From: JANMZR01 sp031383555
GTDB taxonomy: Bacteria; Bacteroidota; Bacteroidia; Cytophagales; Spirosomataceae
Direction: 5' to 3'
Assembly (NCBI GenBank): GCA_031383555.1
Contig: JANMZR010000238.1
Span: forward strand, 1 to 43,378
Length of the DNA stretch: 43,378 nucleotides
The position numbers were made by a program, and so were the translations under genes. Below the pieces are notes generated by a model. That model did no database searches, was not told where the DNA came from, and worked only from the letters and a program-made list of their open reading frames with translations. Below, in pieces: positions 17,923-25,588 of the stretch (position 1 is its first letter; every line of letters begins with the position of its first letter).

Positions 17923-19584
17923 ATGCAAAACTGGTGGAAAAGTGCCGTCGTATATCAAATTTATCCAAGAAGTTTTAAAGATTCAAACGGCGATGGAATT
18001 GGTGATTTGAAAGGAATTACATCTAAAATTGAATACCTTAAAAACCTAGCAATCGATGTAATTTGGTTGAGCCCCCATTTTAAGTCGCCCAATGCCGACA
18101 ATGGGTATGATATATCTGATTATCAATCTATTATGGAAGAGTTTGGCACTATGGATGACTTTGATATATTGCTAAAAACCATTCATGAAGCAGGCCTAAA
18201 ACTAATCATTGATTTGGTAGTAAACCATAGTTCCGACGAGCATTTTTGGTTTCAGGAAAGCCGAAAATCTGTTGATAACCCCTATCGGAATTATTATATT
18301 TGGAAAAAGGAAATCCCAAACGATTGGATTGGCTTTTTTAGTGGAAAAGCTTGGGAATTAGATCCGCTCACCAATGAATATTATCTTCATTATTTTGTAA
18401 AGAAACAACCCGATTTGAACTGGGAAAATCCAAAACTACGGCAAGAGATTTATAAAATGATGCAATTTTGGTTGGAAAAAGGAGTGGATGGTTTTAGAAT
18501 GGATGTGATTTCCCTTATTTCCAAAGATCAGGCTTTTCCAAACTTTCCAAAAGATCGATTTGGCGACCTCAGCTTTTACGCAAATGGCCCCAAAGTGCAT
18601 GATTTTTTACAAGAAATGAACCATGAAGTACTTTCAAAATATGATTGTATGACTGTCGGCGAAGCTTTTGGTGTATCAGCAGATCAGGCCAATTTATATA
18701 CAGGAAAAGACAGAAAGGAGCTCAACTCGATATACCACTTCGACCATGCAGTGAACCGGGCGGAAGAATGTTTTTTAAACCCAGTTGCCGAATTTTCTTT
18801 GAAGGCTTTAAAGGCAATTTTTCAAAAATGGGACTCAGCAATTGGTTCAAACGGCTGGAATTCAGTGTATTGGGGTAATCACGACAACCCTAGAGCAATT
18901 TCCAGATTTGGTGACTTGGTTTTTCATTGTGAATCGGCAAAGATGTTAGCAACTATTTTATTGACACTCAGAGGAACCGCTTACATCTATCAAGGCGATG
19001 AAATTGGCATGACTAATTGTGAATTTGAAAGTATTGATGAGTATAATGACGTGCAGGTTTTGAATGCTTATAATGCATTGGTAGTCAATGGAAAAGGCCA
19101 TGAAAAAACATTTTTGAAAGCTGCTAATAAAATTGCTCGTGACCATGCCCGCACGCCGATGCAATGGGACAATAAACGAAATGCAGGTTTCTCAGAAAGT
19201 AAAAAAACATGGCTAAAAGTGAATCCAAATTTTAAATCAATCAATGTAGCAGCCCAAGAAAAGGATAAAAACTCTATATTGAATTTTTACAAAAAATTGT
19301 TGTTTTTCAGAAAAGAGAATCCCGTTTTGATTGATGGGAAATACATAGATTTACGCCCAAATTGCAATAGAATTTGGGCCTATTTAAGAGAAAATGAGCA
19401 AGAAAGCTTGATAGTAGTTTGTAATTTTACCAACAAACCACAAGACTTTAACCTGAATTATTCATCCGAGCAGTTGGAATATTTATTTGGGAATTACAAT
19501 TTTGAAAAATCAAAAACTGCTACTAAGAAATATAGTTTTTTACCTTTCGAGAGCAGAGTTTATCGGGTGAAATCTGAACTGTGA
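17923..19584 (+). CDS. GH13 alpha-glucosidase / oligo-1,6-glucosidase-like enzyme
   Basis: 553 aa from ATG 17923. An upstream in-frame GTG at 17896 lies inside the terminator and is not used here. It opens with NWWKSAVVYQIYPRSFKDSN, the standard start of GH13 alpha-glucosidases. The catalytic residues are visible: nucleophile Asp in GVDGFRMDVIS, acid/base Glu in TVGEAFG, and the third Asp in WGNHDNPR. GDEIGMTNCEF, DHARTPMQWD and the C-terminal beta domain (LPFESRVYRV) follow. There is no signal peptide, so it is cytoplasmic, cleaving imported malto- or isomalto-oligosaccharides. The preceding TonB receptor could supply substrate, but the terminator between them argues for separate transcription. 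Confidence 0.9.
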   Translation: MQNWWKSAVVYQIYPRSFKDSNGDGIGDLKGITSKIEYLKNLAIDVIWLSPHFKSPNADNGYDISDYQSIMEEFGTMDDFDILLKTIHEAGLKLIIDLVVNHSSDEHFWFQESRKSVDNPYRNYYIWKKEIPNDWIGFFSGKAWELDPLTNEYYLHYFVKKQPDLNWENPKLRQEIYKMMQFWLEKGVDGFRMDVISLISKDQAFPNFPKDRFGDLSFYANGPKVHDFLQEMNHEVLSKYDCMTVGEAFGVSADQANLYTGKDRKELNSIYHFDHAVNRAEECFLNPVAEFSLKALKAIFQKWDSAIGSNGWNSVYWGNHDNPRAISRFGDLVFHCESAKMLATILLTLRGTAYIYQGDEIGMTNCEFESIDEYNDVQVLNAYNALVVNGKGHEKTFLKAANKIARDHARTPMQWDNKRNAGFSESKKTWLKVNPNFKSINVAAQEKDKNSILNFYKKLLFFRKENPVLIDGKYIDLRPNCNRIWAYLRENEQESLIVVCNFTNKPQDFNLNYSSEQLEYLFGNYNFEKSKTATKKYSFLPFESRVYRVKSEL

Positions 19585-19694
19585 TTAATGATGATTGATT
19601 TGAATTAGAGCGTTAATAGGAGGTTGTAAAATAGATTTATTTCATTTTCAAAAAAATCAAATGAATCTGCTTAATCAAAGTTCAGACAATATTC

Positions 19695-20813
19695 CTATTT
19701 CAATCCATTCCCCAAATCGTCAATTAAATCCTCCACATTTTCCAAACCAACAGAAATTCTGAGCAAATTGGGTGGGGAAATAGAATTAGGCCCCTCAATG
19801 GACTTGCGATGCTCTATCAAGCTTTCTACGCCACCCAAACTTGTGGCTGCCGTAAATAGTTTTACCTTTCCTGTAAAAGCCAAAGCATCTGATTCTGAGC
19901 CTTTTATGTTGAATGAAAGCATGGCACCAAAGTCGCCCATTTGCTTTTTGGCTATATCATGATTTGCGTGAGAACTTAGGCCGGGGTAATATACTTTTTC
20001 TACCTTAGGGTGACTTTCAAGGAATTCTGCAATTTTTTTAGCAGATTCAGTTTGGGCTTTTACTCTTAAAGAAAGCGTTTTAATGCCACGGGTAAGCAAC
20101 CAACAGTCGAAAGGAGATGGTACCGCACCAGCCAATTTTTGAATCAATTTAATTTTTACAAAAAGCTCATTTTCCTTTTTGAAAACCAACACCCCAGAAA
20201 GTACATCTGAATGCCCACCAATATATTTAGTGCTGGCATGCATACTTATATCAGCGCCCAAATTCAATGGGTTTTGCAAAACAGGTGTTGCCCAAGTATT
20301 GTCAACAACACAAATCGAATTATTTTCATGAGCGATTTTTGCAACTCGCTCAATATCAACCACTCGCAGTTGAGGATTCGATGGACTTTCTACCCAAATC
20401 ATACGAGTATTTGGTTTAATAGCCGATTGAACATTTGCCAAATCAGACATATCTATTAATGAATATTCCAAACCCCATTGTCCAAAAACCTCCTCAGTGA
20501 GCAAAATCAAAGTATAGTAAGCGTCTTCAGGAATTAGGATGTGGTCGCCTGATTTGAGCGTTTGTAAAATAGCATTCACTGCCGCCATTCCCGACGAAAA
20601 GGCTAACGCTTTTTCACCATTTTCAAGAACAGCCATGGCGGTTTCTAGCAATTTCCGATTTGGGTTTTCCGCACGACTATACACATAGCCATGTGGGTGG
20701 GAGCCATCTGGATTTCGCTCAAAAGTGGTACTCAAATACAATGGGGGCGCTACAGCTCCAGCATTTTTATCATGATATTGAGTTGCTTGTATGGCTTTAG
20801 TTGAGAAATGCAT
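19695..20813 (-). CDS. Trans-sulfuration PLP enzyme (cystathionine gamma-synthase/lyase family)
   Basis: 372 aa, a Cys/Met metabolism PLP-dependent enzyme. Signatures are AVAPPLYLSTTF, ENPNRKLLE, ALAFSSGMAAV, the cofactor Asp in CVVDNTWATP, and the PLP lysine in MHASTKYIGGHSDVLSG. SLGGVESLIEHR lies near the C-terminus. The family includes cystathionine gamma-synthase (MetB), gamma-lyase and beta-lyase, and sequence alone does not separate them here. The gene is transcribed towards the GH13 gene and shares its upstream region with the toxin-antitoxin operon. Its presence near a sulfite-forming operon may be coincidental. Confidence 0.88.
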   Translation of the reverse strand: MHFSTKAIQATQYHDKNAGAVAPPLYLSTTFERNPDGSHPHGYVYSRAENPNRKLLETAMAVLENGEKALAFSSGMAAVNAILQTLKSGDHILIPEDAYYTLILLTEEVFGQWGLEYSLIDMSDLANVQSAIKPNTRMIWVESPSNPQLRVVDIERVAKIAHENNSICVVDNTWATPVLQNPLNLGADISMHASTKYIGGHSDVLSGVLVFKKENELFVKIKLIQKLAGAVPSPFDCWLLTRGIKTLSLRVKAQTESAKKIAEFLESHPKVEKVYYPGLSSHANHDIAKKQMGDFGAMLSFNIKGSESDALAFTGKVKLFTAATSLGGVESLIEHRKSIEGPNSISPPNLLRISVGLENVEDLIDDLGNGLK

Positions 20814-20886
20814 GGGTCAATATAAAATTACGTTTAGCATTAATAATATTTTTAAATTATTATTAATTGTTGATTTTAATTATTAT

Positions 20887-20910
20887 TTTTGTTATGTAAA
20901 TATAACAAAA
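20887..20910. promoter_or_regulatory. Probable operator of the toxin-antitoxin operon
   Basis: A perfect 9-bp inverted repeat, TTTTGTTAT (20887-20895) and ATAACAAAA (20902-20910), with a 6-nt spacer, 17 bp upstream of the antitoxin start. Antitoxins with a DNA-binding fold normally repress their own promoter through such palindromes, so this is the expected autoregulatory site. Confidence 0.55.
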
Positions 20911-20927
20911 TTTATTAAAACTTCGAA

Positions 20928-21221
20928 ATGACAGCTGAAATAATTTCAAATTATAAAAGTTTAGCCTCAAATATTGGTCAATTAATTGAAGTATCTGGCT
21001 ATAGAAACGATTTCATAGCAAGAAAAATAGGTATTCAGCCGCAAACTTTTTCCGTAAAAAAAGGTAGAAAATCGTTTACAGTCGATGAAATTGAGAAAAT
21101 AATTAAAATAATCGACAATGAAGAAGTTGAAGATTATATGATGTTGGAAATATTACGGTCTCGAAAAGATGATGATAACCTAACGGATGATGAGTTTAAT
21201 ACTTTGATGGGGTGGAAATAA
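20928..21221 (+). CDS. Putative antitoxin with helix-turn-helix-like fold
   Basis: 97 aa. Residues ~15-60 (IGQLIEVSGYRNDFIARKIGIQPQTFSVKKGRKSFTVDEIEKI) look like an XRE-type helix-turn-helix with its recognition helix at IQPQTFSVKK. The acidic C-terminal tail (RSRKDDDNLTDDEFN) would be the toxin-binding part. Its stop codon overlaps the start of the toxin gene by 10 bp, the usual translational coupling in type II systems. The palindrome 17 bp upstream is the likely autoregulation site. Assignment rests mainly on context. Confidence 0.7.
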   Translation: MTAEIISNYKSLASNIGQLIEVSGYRNDFIARKIGIQPQTFSVKKGRKSFTVDEIEKIIKIIDNEEVEDYMMLEILRSRKDDDNLTDDEFNTLMGWK

Positions 21222-21487
21222 TTTATAAGAAGCAATTTCAAAAAGAGCTTATCAGACTTCCCAGTTTTGTTCAAAAAGCTGTAAGGCAAACTATTGAAAT
21301 ACTTAAAGAAGCTGAAAATATGCAAGGTTCTGGATTAGATTTCAAATATATAAATGGCCAGAAAAAAGATGAAAACTATATTAGAATAAGAATAGGAGGC
21401 TATCGAATTGGCGCTGAACTTATTAAGCCTAATATTATTTTGATTACCTGTGGCTCTAGAGGCGATGTTTATAAGGGGTTTCCTTGA
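21212..21487 (+). CDS. RelE/ParE-type toxin
   Basis: 91 aa from a GTG start at 21212 that overlaps the antitoxin gene by 10 bp. It has the RelE/ParE pattern: IIYKKQFQKELIRLP, an alpha-helical VQKAVRQTIEILKEA segment, FKYINGQKKDENYIRIRIGGYRIGAEL in the beta sheet, and ILITCGSRGDVYKGFP at the end. RelE-like members cleave ribosome-bound mRNA and ParE-like members poison gyrase; this protein cannot be placed in either with certainty. The GTG start may keep toxin translation below that of the antitoxin. Confidence 0.8.
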   Translation: MEIIYKKQFQKELIRLPSFVQKAVRQTIEILKEAENMQGSGLDFKYINGQKKDENYIRIRIGGYRIGAELIKPNIILITCGSRGDVYKGFP

Positions 21488-21555
21488 AAAATATTTTTCG
21501 CAATTTGTGTGGAGATTAGTCAATTTGTTTGCCGTAACTTAAATAAGAATTAAAA

Positions 21556-21768
21556 ATGAAAGTTAAATACGATAAAGAAACTGACATACTTTATATCAAA
21601 CTAAGCGATTTGAAAATTGATGAGTCGGATGAAGACAAAAAAGGGGTTATTTTAGATAATTCAATTGATGGACAATTAGTTGGTATTGAAGTGCTTAACG
21701 CTTCAAAAACTACAATTCAACCATCAAAAGTTGAGTATGAATTTGCATACATAAGCGCTTCAAACTAA
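21556..21768 (+). CDS. DUF2283 domain-containing protein
   Basis: 70 aa, the full length of the family. It matches the DUF2283 pattern: KVKYDKETDILYIKLSD at the start, then VILDNSIDGQLVGIEVLNAS. Members are small beta-rich proteins often encoded next to toxin-antitoxin genes, with no settled function. It lies 68 bp after the RelE/ParE toxin on the same strand and ends 3 bp before the stop of the convergent XRE gene. It could be a third part of the toxin-antitoxin operon, but this is only positional. Confidence 0.8.
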   Translation: MKVKYDKETDILYIKLSDLKIDESDEDKKGVILDNSIDGQLVGIEVLNASKTTIQPSKVEYEFAYISASN

Positions 21769-21771
21769 TTA

Positions 21772-22164
21772 CTACTTCCCCACTTTACTTTTCCACAACT
21801 CCACCTCAATTTTAGCCTTTTCCAGCTCTACTTTCATTTTTTCATTTTCCAAAAGGGCTATTTCTAATTTATGTTGAATTTCCCTAAAATCATAATTATT
21901 GTTTTGGTTGCCATTAATAATCCCAGCAGCACCATTACACTGGTCAAAAAAATTAGCGATTGTTTCACCAACGTTTTGAATATCCTCCACATTTACTCCT
22001 AAAGCTTTTGAAATTTGGCTTAAACGCTCCTCTGAAATGGCAGATTTATTCCTTTCAATATCGCCATAAGCGAGCCTAGAAATCCCAATCATATCTGCCA
22101 AATTTTCCTGAGAAAGGCCTTTCAATGTACGTATAGTACGAATTTTATCTCCAGTTTTCATCAT
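21772..22164 (-). CDS. XRE-family transcriptional regulator with C-terminal coiled coil
   Basis: 130 aa. A Cro/CI-type helix-turn-helix covers about residues 5-60 (IRTIRTLKGLSQENLADMIG, then LAYGDIERNKSAISEERLSQI). A short polar linker with GNQNNN follows, then a C-terminal coiled coil (LEIALLENEKMKVELEKAKI) probably used for dimerisation. Standalone regulators of this type are common in Bacteroidota accessory regions. MMKTG gives two possible starts. A short palindromic stretch upstream (GTAAA/TTTAC around 22176-22192) might be its own operator. Target genes are unknown; the divergent lipoprotein gene is a candidate. Confidence 0.85.
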   Translation of the reverse strand: MMKTGDKIRTIRTLKGLSQENLADMIGISRLAYGDIERNKSAISEERLSQISKALGVNVEDIQNVGETIANFFDQCNGAAGIINGNQNNNYDFREIQHKLEIALLENEKMKVELEKAKIEVELWKSKVGK

Positions 22165-22296
22165 AATGACAAAGTGTAAAGTTTAGATTTACTAATTGTA
22201 TAGTGTGGTGCAAAGTTATTAAAAAAATGTGCTAAATTGATTTATTTAAATCAAGTTTATATAGCTAAAAAATATTATTATTTAACTTTTGTTCAT

Positions 22297-22463
22297 ATGA
22301 CAGAATTCGAGCAAGAACAAACAACAGAAACTAATCAGTTTCTTATTATCAATGAAATGTTAAAAAAGGATACTTGTTTAGTCATATTCTTACTGAAGAA
22401 ATTGACCTAGAAGCAGGAAATAAACGATTTAAAGTGATATTCAAAAAAATGGGTTCCAATTAA
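22297..22463 (+). pseudogene. Small frameshifted gene of unknown family
   Basis: From ATG 22297 one frame reads TEFEQEQTTETNQFLIINEM and continues to a stop at ~22410. A neighbouring frame continues with SHILTEEIDLEAGNKRF and ends at 22461-22463. Joined by a one-base slip near 22380, they would give a protein of about 55 aa. The family was not recognised. It lies in the gap between the XRE regulator and the lipoprotein gene, and it may be a relic or a sequencing error. Confidence 0.3.
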
Positions 22464-22510
22464 TTGGATTATCAACAAAGGTTTCAACTTAAAAAGATTT
22501 AAACTAAAAA

Positions 22511-23026
22511 ATGAAGCACATCTCAATAATTCTTGTATATATTTTATTAATTAGTTGTAATAAATCTTCTGAAGTAAGCCCTAGAAATTCACTTTCTATA
22601 AATGGGAAGAAATTTAATTTGGGTTATGCTTATTATGGAAAAAGTAGTTATACTGGTACTCCTCCTTTTTTGAACTTTAGGGAATTTATAATAATAGATG
22701 CAAAAGTTGATGAAAATTCAGGTGATGAAGGTGGTCCAATTAGTGATGAATGGGTATCTGATAAAAACTTTTTTAATTTTTATATTATCTATAAGGATAA
22801 GAATTTTTTAAATAAAACTTATAATGTAACTGATGATTTTAATGGCACGAACTTAAGTGCTAATTTGTATTTTGAATCTCAAATTTTACATGTGGGTAAT
22901 ACTGATTTTAGTATGAAAAGTGGCACAATTCAGTTAAATGATTCTCAAATTGTAATAAAGGGTGTTATGACCGACGGCACCAAAATAGATTTTACATATA
23001 ATGGAAAAATTGAAGAACTTAAATAG
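22511..23026 (+). CDS. Hypothetical lipoprotein
   Basis: 171 aa. The N-terminus KHISIILVYILLISCNKSS is a lipoprotein signal with the lipobox Cys at residue 16, so the protein is membrane-anchored. The rest is polar and beta-rich, with no recognised domain. Repeated hydrophobic/polar alternation (GTIQLNDSQIVIKGVMTDG, KIDFTYNGKIEEL) suggests a small beta-sandwich. There are no cysteines after the lipobox. It is followed 36 bp later by a short hypothetical gene on the same strand. It sits in the low-GC accessory stretch between the toxin-antitoxin pair and the trp operon. Confidence 0.65.
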   Translation: MKHISIILVYILLISCNKSSEVSPRNSLSINGKKFNLGYAYYGKSSYTGTPPFLNFREFIIIDAKVDENSGDEGGPISDEWVSDKNFFNFYIIYKDKNFLNKTYNVTDDFNGTNLSANLYFESQILHVGNTDFSMKSGTIQLNDSQIVIKGVMTDGTKIDFTYNGKIEELK

Positions 23027-23062
23027 TCAAAAGTTAAAATAAGAAATCTTTAAATTAATCGT

Positions 23063-23356
23063 ATGGAAGATGCAATGAAATTTGAATTTGTAATTAGTGA
23101 CCTATTATTTGGTAAAGTAAATATCAATAGCCATAATTATGCAGATTATTATAATCAAATTGAAAAGAGAGAAAGGACAGCTCTTTTATTTGCCACTTGT
23201 ATGAAACAGTTAGATTATTATTCTGATTCTTATACCAACTTAGAAAAAAGTGTATTAGAAAAATATTTATATATGTATCAATATAAATATGATTCAATTG
23301 ATAAAACTATTGATTTAGAATGCATCGAAATTTTCTATAATAAAACTAAATTGTGA
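23063..23356 (+). CDS. Hypothetical protein
   Basis: 97 aa, unrecognised. It is rich in Tyr, Lys and Asp and predicted mostly helical (TALLFATCMKQLDYYSDSYT, EKSVLEKYLYMYQYKYDSI). There is no signal peptide or membrane segment. It may be co-transcribed with the lipoprotein gene 36 bp upstream. An inverted repeat (CCGAACTT 23379-23386, AAGTTCGG 23408-23415) lies just after it and could end transcription, though no T run follows. Confidence 0.45.
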   Translation: MEDAMKFEFVISDLLFGKVNINSHNYADYYNQIEKRERTALLFATCMKQLDYYSDSYTNLEKSVLEKYLYMYQYKYDSIDKTIDLECIEIFYNKTKL

Positions 23357-23423
23357 TGATTTTGAGGTCTGCAACAAACCGAACTTTTGCAATCTGTAAT
23401 GTCGTCTAAGTTCGGCCAAGTTT

Positions 23424-23708
23424 TCAAGCTTGATGGTACAAATAATATTTAGCCTGCAGGCCTAAAGGTTTATTCCAAGTTCCCAACAACTTCCTTCCTA
23501 AAATTAAAAATCCTTCAAAAGACAAATCTTCTCCTAATTCTTCCTTGTGTATCCATGAACTATCCGCCCATAATTCATATTTATCTAACAGTGATTTTTT
23601 TGCATTCAACAGTCTGGGAAACCAAATTAAAGGCATTTTTCCAGTTTTGTTATCCTTGCTTTCCACATATATGAATTCACAATCAAACCTTATCTTATTT
23701 ACTTCCAT
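23424..23708 (-). CDS. DUF2442 domain-containing protein
   Basis: 94 aa. It fits DUF2442 from the beta-strand EVNKIRFDCEFIYVESKDNK, the conserved MPLIWFPRLLNA (usually SWFPRL), and a C-terminal IHKEELGEDLSFEGFLIL. DUF2442 proteins are small, often found next to toxin-antitoxin genes or as partners of DUF4160, with no established function. Here the usual partner is absent and it stands alone, transcribed away from the trp leader. The start at 23708 is the first ATG and gives normal length. Confidence 0.78.
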   Translation of the reverse strand: MEVNKIRFDCEFIYVESKDNKTGKMPLIWFPRLLNAKKSLLDKYELWADSSWIHKEELGEDLSFEGFLILGRKLLGTWNKPLGLQAKYYLYHQA

Positions 23709-23860
23709 TATAGGCTATAGTTTAAAAAAATCTAATTCAAAAAATGCGATATTTATGAGCATCCTGTAAATTGTTTTAATAAATATGGTTTTAATTTAAC
23801 AAATTCTTTTTCAAATTTTAAAAAAAACCAAAATTTCTTTTCTTTTCCGAAAAACTCTAT

Positions 23861-23868
23861 TAAGTTTG
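23861..23868 (+). promoter_or_regulatory. Candidate -7 element of the trp operon promoter
   Basis: TAAGTTTG matches the Bacteroidota -7 consensus TAnnTTTG and lies 19 bp before the leader peptide ATG. This would start the transcript just upstream of the leader. No clear -33 TTG box is visible at the right distance, so the call is tentative. Confidence 0.45.
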
Positions 23869-23886
23869 CAAAACAAATTAAAAAAC

Positions 23887-23940
23887 ATGACAATAAGTTT
23901 CAAAAATACAAATTGGTGGTGGCCTCAAACTAATCGTTGA
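23887..23940 (+). CDS. trpL: trp operon leader peptide
   Basis: A 17-codon frame, MTISFKNTNWWWPQTNR, with three consecutive Trp codons at 23914-23922, directly upstream of a terminator and then trpE. Trp is a rare residue, so three in a row in such a short frame before trpE is very unlikely by chance. In classical attenuation, scarce charged tRNA-Trp stalls the ribosome on these codons and changes the folding of the downstream RNA. The stop codon (23938-23940) overlaps the first bases of the antiterminator arm. This fits the known logic that a ribosome finishing the leader hides that arm. As usual in Bacteroidota, there is no Shine-Dalgarno sequence. Confidence 0.85.
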   Translation: MTISFKNTNWWWPQTNR

Positions 23941-23997
23941 GCAGAACACCTATGTATTATTGAAAAATAAATATATATTAAAAAAGGTCTACTGCTC
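23939..23997 (+). promoter_or_regulatory. trp antiterminator hairpin
   Basis: GAGCAGAACACC (23939-23950) can pair with GGTCTACTGCTC (23986-23997): six bp, a three-base mismatch, then three bp. The second arm is the left arm and loop of the terminator, so the two structures exclude each other. A ribosome stalled on the Trp codons leaves the first arm free and would allow read-through into trpE. Confidence 0.65.
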
Positions 23998-24013
23998 ACA
24001 GTAGGCCTTTTTT
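23980..24013 (+). terminator. trp attenuator terminator
   Basis: A 15-bp stem: AAAAAAGGTCTACTG (23980-23994) with CAGTAGGCCTTTTTT (23999-24013), loop CTCA, one G-T wobble, and the T run inside the right arm. It lies between the leader peptide and trpE (ATG 24035), so it controls entry into the operon. Confidence 0.9.
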
Positions 24014-24034
24014 ATTTGCAAAAAAACAAAAAAA

Positions 24035-25579
24035 ATGATTGCACCAAAACATATAAATGCCGAAAAAGAACTCCCCCAGCGGGGGCAGGGGGGCTATCCA
24101 ACGGGGCCAAGTGGGCCTGTTTTTAAAGTTTTAACCACTTCCAAACGCCAGCTTGCCGATACCATCACTCCAGTTGGTGTATTCTTAAAGCTACGTGGGC
24201 ATTTTAAAAATTCGGTAATTTTAGAATCGGCCGATTACCACGGTAAAGAGCACGGCTATAGCCATATAGCGGTAGATCCTGTGGCGAGTATTATTATTGA
24301 TAACGATCAGGTAAGCCAGACTTTTCCTGATGGAAGTACAGAAAATTTTAAACTTAATAGCCGTAATGAAGCAGTAAAGGCTCTTCTAAATTTTGCCAAT
24401 AGATTCGAATTCAATCGCCAGCCCGACCATGCGCCGATGGCCAACGGGCTTTTTGGGCATATTAGTTATGATGCTGTTGAGTATTTTGAAGATATAGAAA
24501 TTCAGGAAAAAAATGAAGATACCGCCATTCCTTCTATCAAATATTTTGTGTACCGATACGTAATTGCTATCAATCATTTTAAAGATGATATGGTTATTTA
24601 TGCGCATGACTATCTTGATAATAAGCAAGATACAGGTCTTGAAAAAATAGAATTTCTGCTCAACATGCCCCATTATCAAACCAAGCCTTTCAAAGTTACT
24701 GGTGAAGAAATTAGCAATTCAACTGACGATGAAATGCGGGCAACCATAAACACCTGCATCAAACACTGCCTTCGTGGTGATGTTTTCCAAATAGTGCCCT
24801 CACGTAGGTACAGCCGTACTTATGAGGGCGACGACTTCCAGATTTACAGGGCGTTACGCTCAGTTAATCCATCGCCATACATGTTTTATTTTGATTACGA
24901 AAATTATAGAATATTTGGTGCTTCTCCTGAAAAACAGATTTCTATTAAATCAGTTACGCCATTTGGCGTAACTGATTTAAAAAATAATATATCTGATTTA
25001 CCTCAAAGTATCGCCGAAATTCACCCAATTGCAGGTACATTTAGGAGAACTGGCGACGATACAAAAGATGCCGAACTAGCAATACAACTACTCGCCGACC
25101 CAAAGGAAACTGCTGAACATGTAATGCTTGTCGACCTGGCTCGAAACGACCTCAGCCGAAGTTCTGATCATGTAAATGTGGAGACTTTCAAAGAGGTGCA
25201 ATTTTTTTCTCATGTAATTCACTTGGTATCAAAAGTGGTAGGAAAAATGACAACTGGTGTGAATCCGCTCCAGTTGGTGGCTGATACTTTCCCTGCAGGT
25301 ACACTGTCGGGTGCACCTAAGCACAATGCAATGACAATAATCAATCGTTTGGAAAAAACCAATCGCAATATTTATGGAGGCGCTATTGGATATATGGATT
25401 TTAATGGCAATTTCAATCATGCCATAGCCATTCGTACATTTATGAGTAAAAATAATACCCTTTATTACCAAGCTGGTATGGGTGTAGTGGCCAAATCGGT
25501 TGTTGAAACTGAAATGCAAGAAGTCAATTTGAAGTTAGGTGCATTGAGAAAAGCATTGGAATTGGCGGAGGAAATATAA
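24035..25579 (+). CDS. trpE: Anthranilate synthase component I
   Basis: 514 aa. It converts chorismate with ammonia from TrpG to anthranilate, the first step of tryptophan synthesis. Visible motifs are VILESADYHG (Trp feedback site), GDVFQIVPSRRYSR, IHPIAGTFRRTGDD, AEHVMLVDLARNDLSR, PAGTLSGAPKHN and GAIGYMDFNG. Two oddities stand out. The N-terminus has a Gly/Pro-rich stretch (ELPQRGQGGYPTGPSGP) encoded by a GC-rich repeat before the normal start-like FKVLTTSKRQLAD. A loop between SPEKQISIK and AEIHPIAGTF is about 17 residues longer than usual because a perfect palindrome is inserted in frame. It is the first gene of trpEGDCFBA, behind the attenuator. Confidence 0.95.
   Translation: MIAPKHINAEKELPQRGQGGYPTGPSGPVFKVLTTSKRQLADTITPVGVFLKLRGHFKNSVILESADYHGKEHGYSHIAVDPVASIIIDNDQVSQTFPDGSTENFKLNSRNEAVKALLNFANRFEFNRQPDHAPMANGLFGHISYDAVEYFEDIEIQEKNEDTAIPSIKYFVYRYVIAINHFKDDMVIYAHDYLDNKQDTGLEKIEFLLNMPHYQTKPFKVTGEEISNSTDDEMRATINTCIKHCLRGDVFQIVPSRRYSRTYEGDDFQIYRALRSVNPSPYMFYFDYENYRIFGASPEKQISIKSVTPFGVTDLKNNISDLPQSIAEIHPIAGTFRRTGDDTKDAELAIQLLADPKETAEHVMLVDLARNDLSRSSDHVNVETFKEVQFFSHVIHLVSKVVGKMTTGVNPLQLVADTFPAGTLSGAPKHNAMTIINRLEKTNRNIYGGAIGYMDFNGNFNHAIAIRTFMSKNNTLYYQAGMGVVAKSVVETEMQEVNLKLGALRKALELAEEI
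24071..24095. repeat. GC-rich hairpin repeat inside the trpE 5' coding region
   Basis: CCCCC (24073-24077) and GGGGG (24081-24085) form a tight hairpin followed by CAGGGGGGCT. The same right flank (GGGG, two or three bases, GGGGG(G)CT) follows the hairpins at 26292-26314 and 28318-28328. It encodes the unusual LPQRGQGG stretch of TrpE. Confidence 0.65.
24945..24980. repeat. Perfect 16-bp palindrome inserted in frame in trpE
   Basis: Arms TTAAATCAGTTACGCC (24945-24960) and its exact complement (24965-24980), with a 4-nt loop ATTT. It encodes KSVTPFGVTDLK, residues absent from the usual TrpE loop before AEIHPIAGTF. A further partial copy (ATCTGATTTA, 24991-25000) follows, so about 50 bp appear to have been added without breaking the frame. 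Confidence 0.8.
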
Positions 25580-25588
25580 AAAGTAATA

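Noticed and set aside
23379..23415. Terminator after the 97-aa hypothetical gene
   Set aside because: An 8-bp inverted repeat exists, but with a 21-nt loop and no T run; too weak to call.
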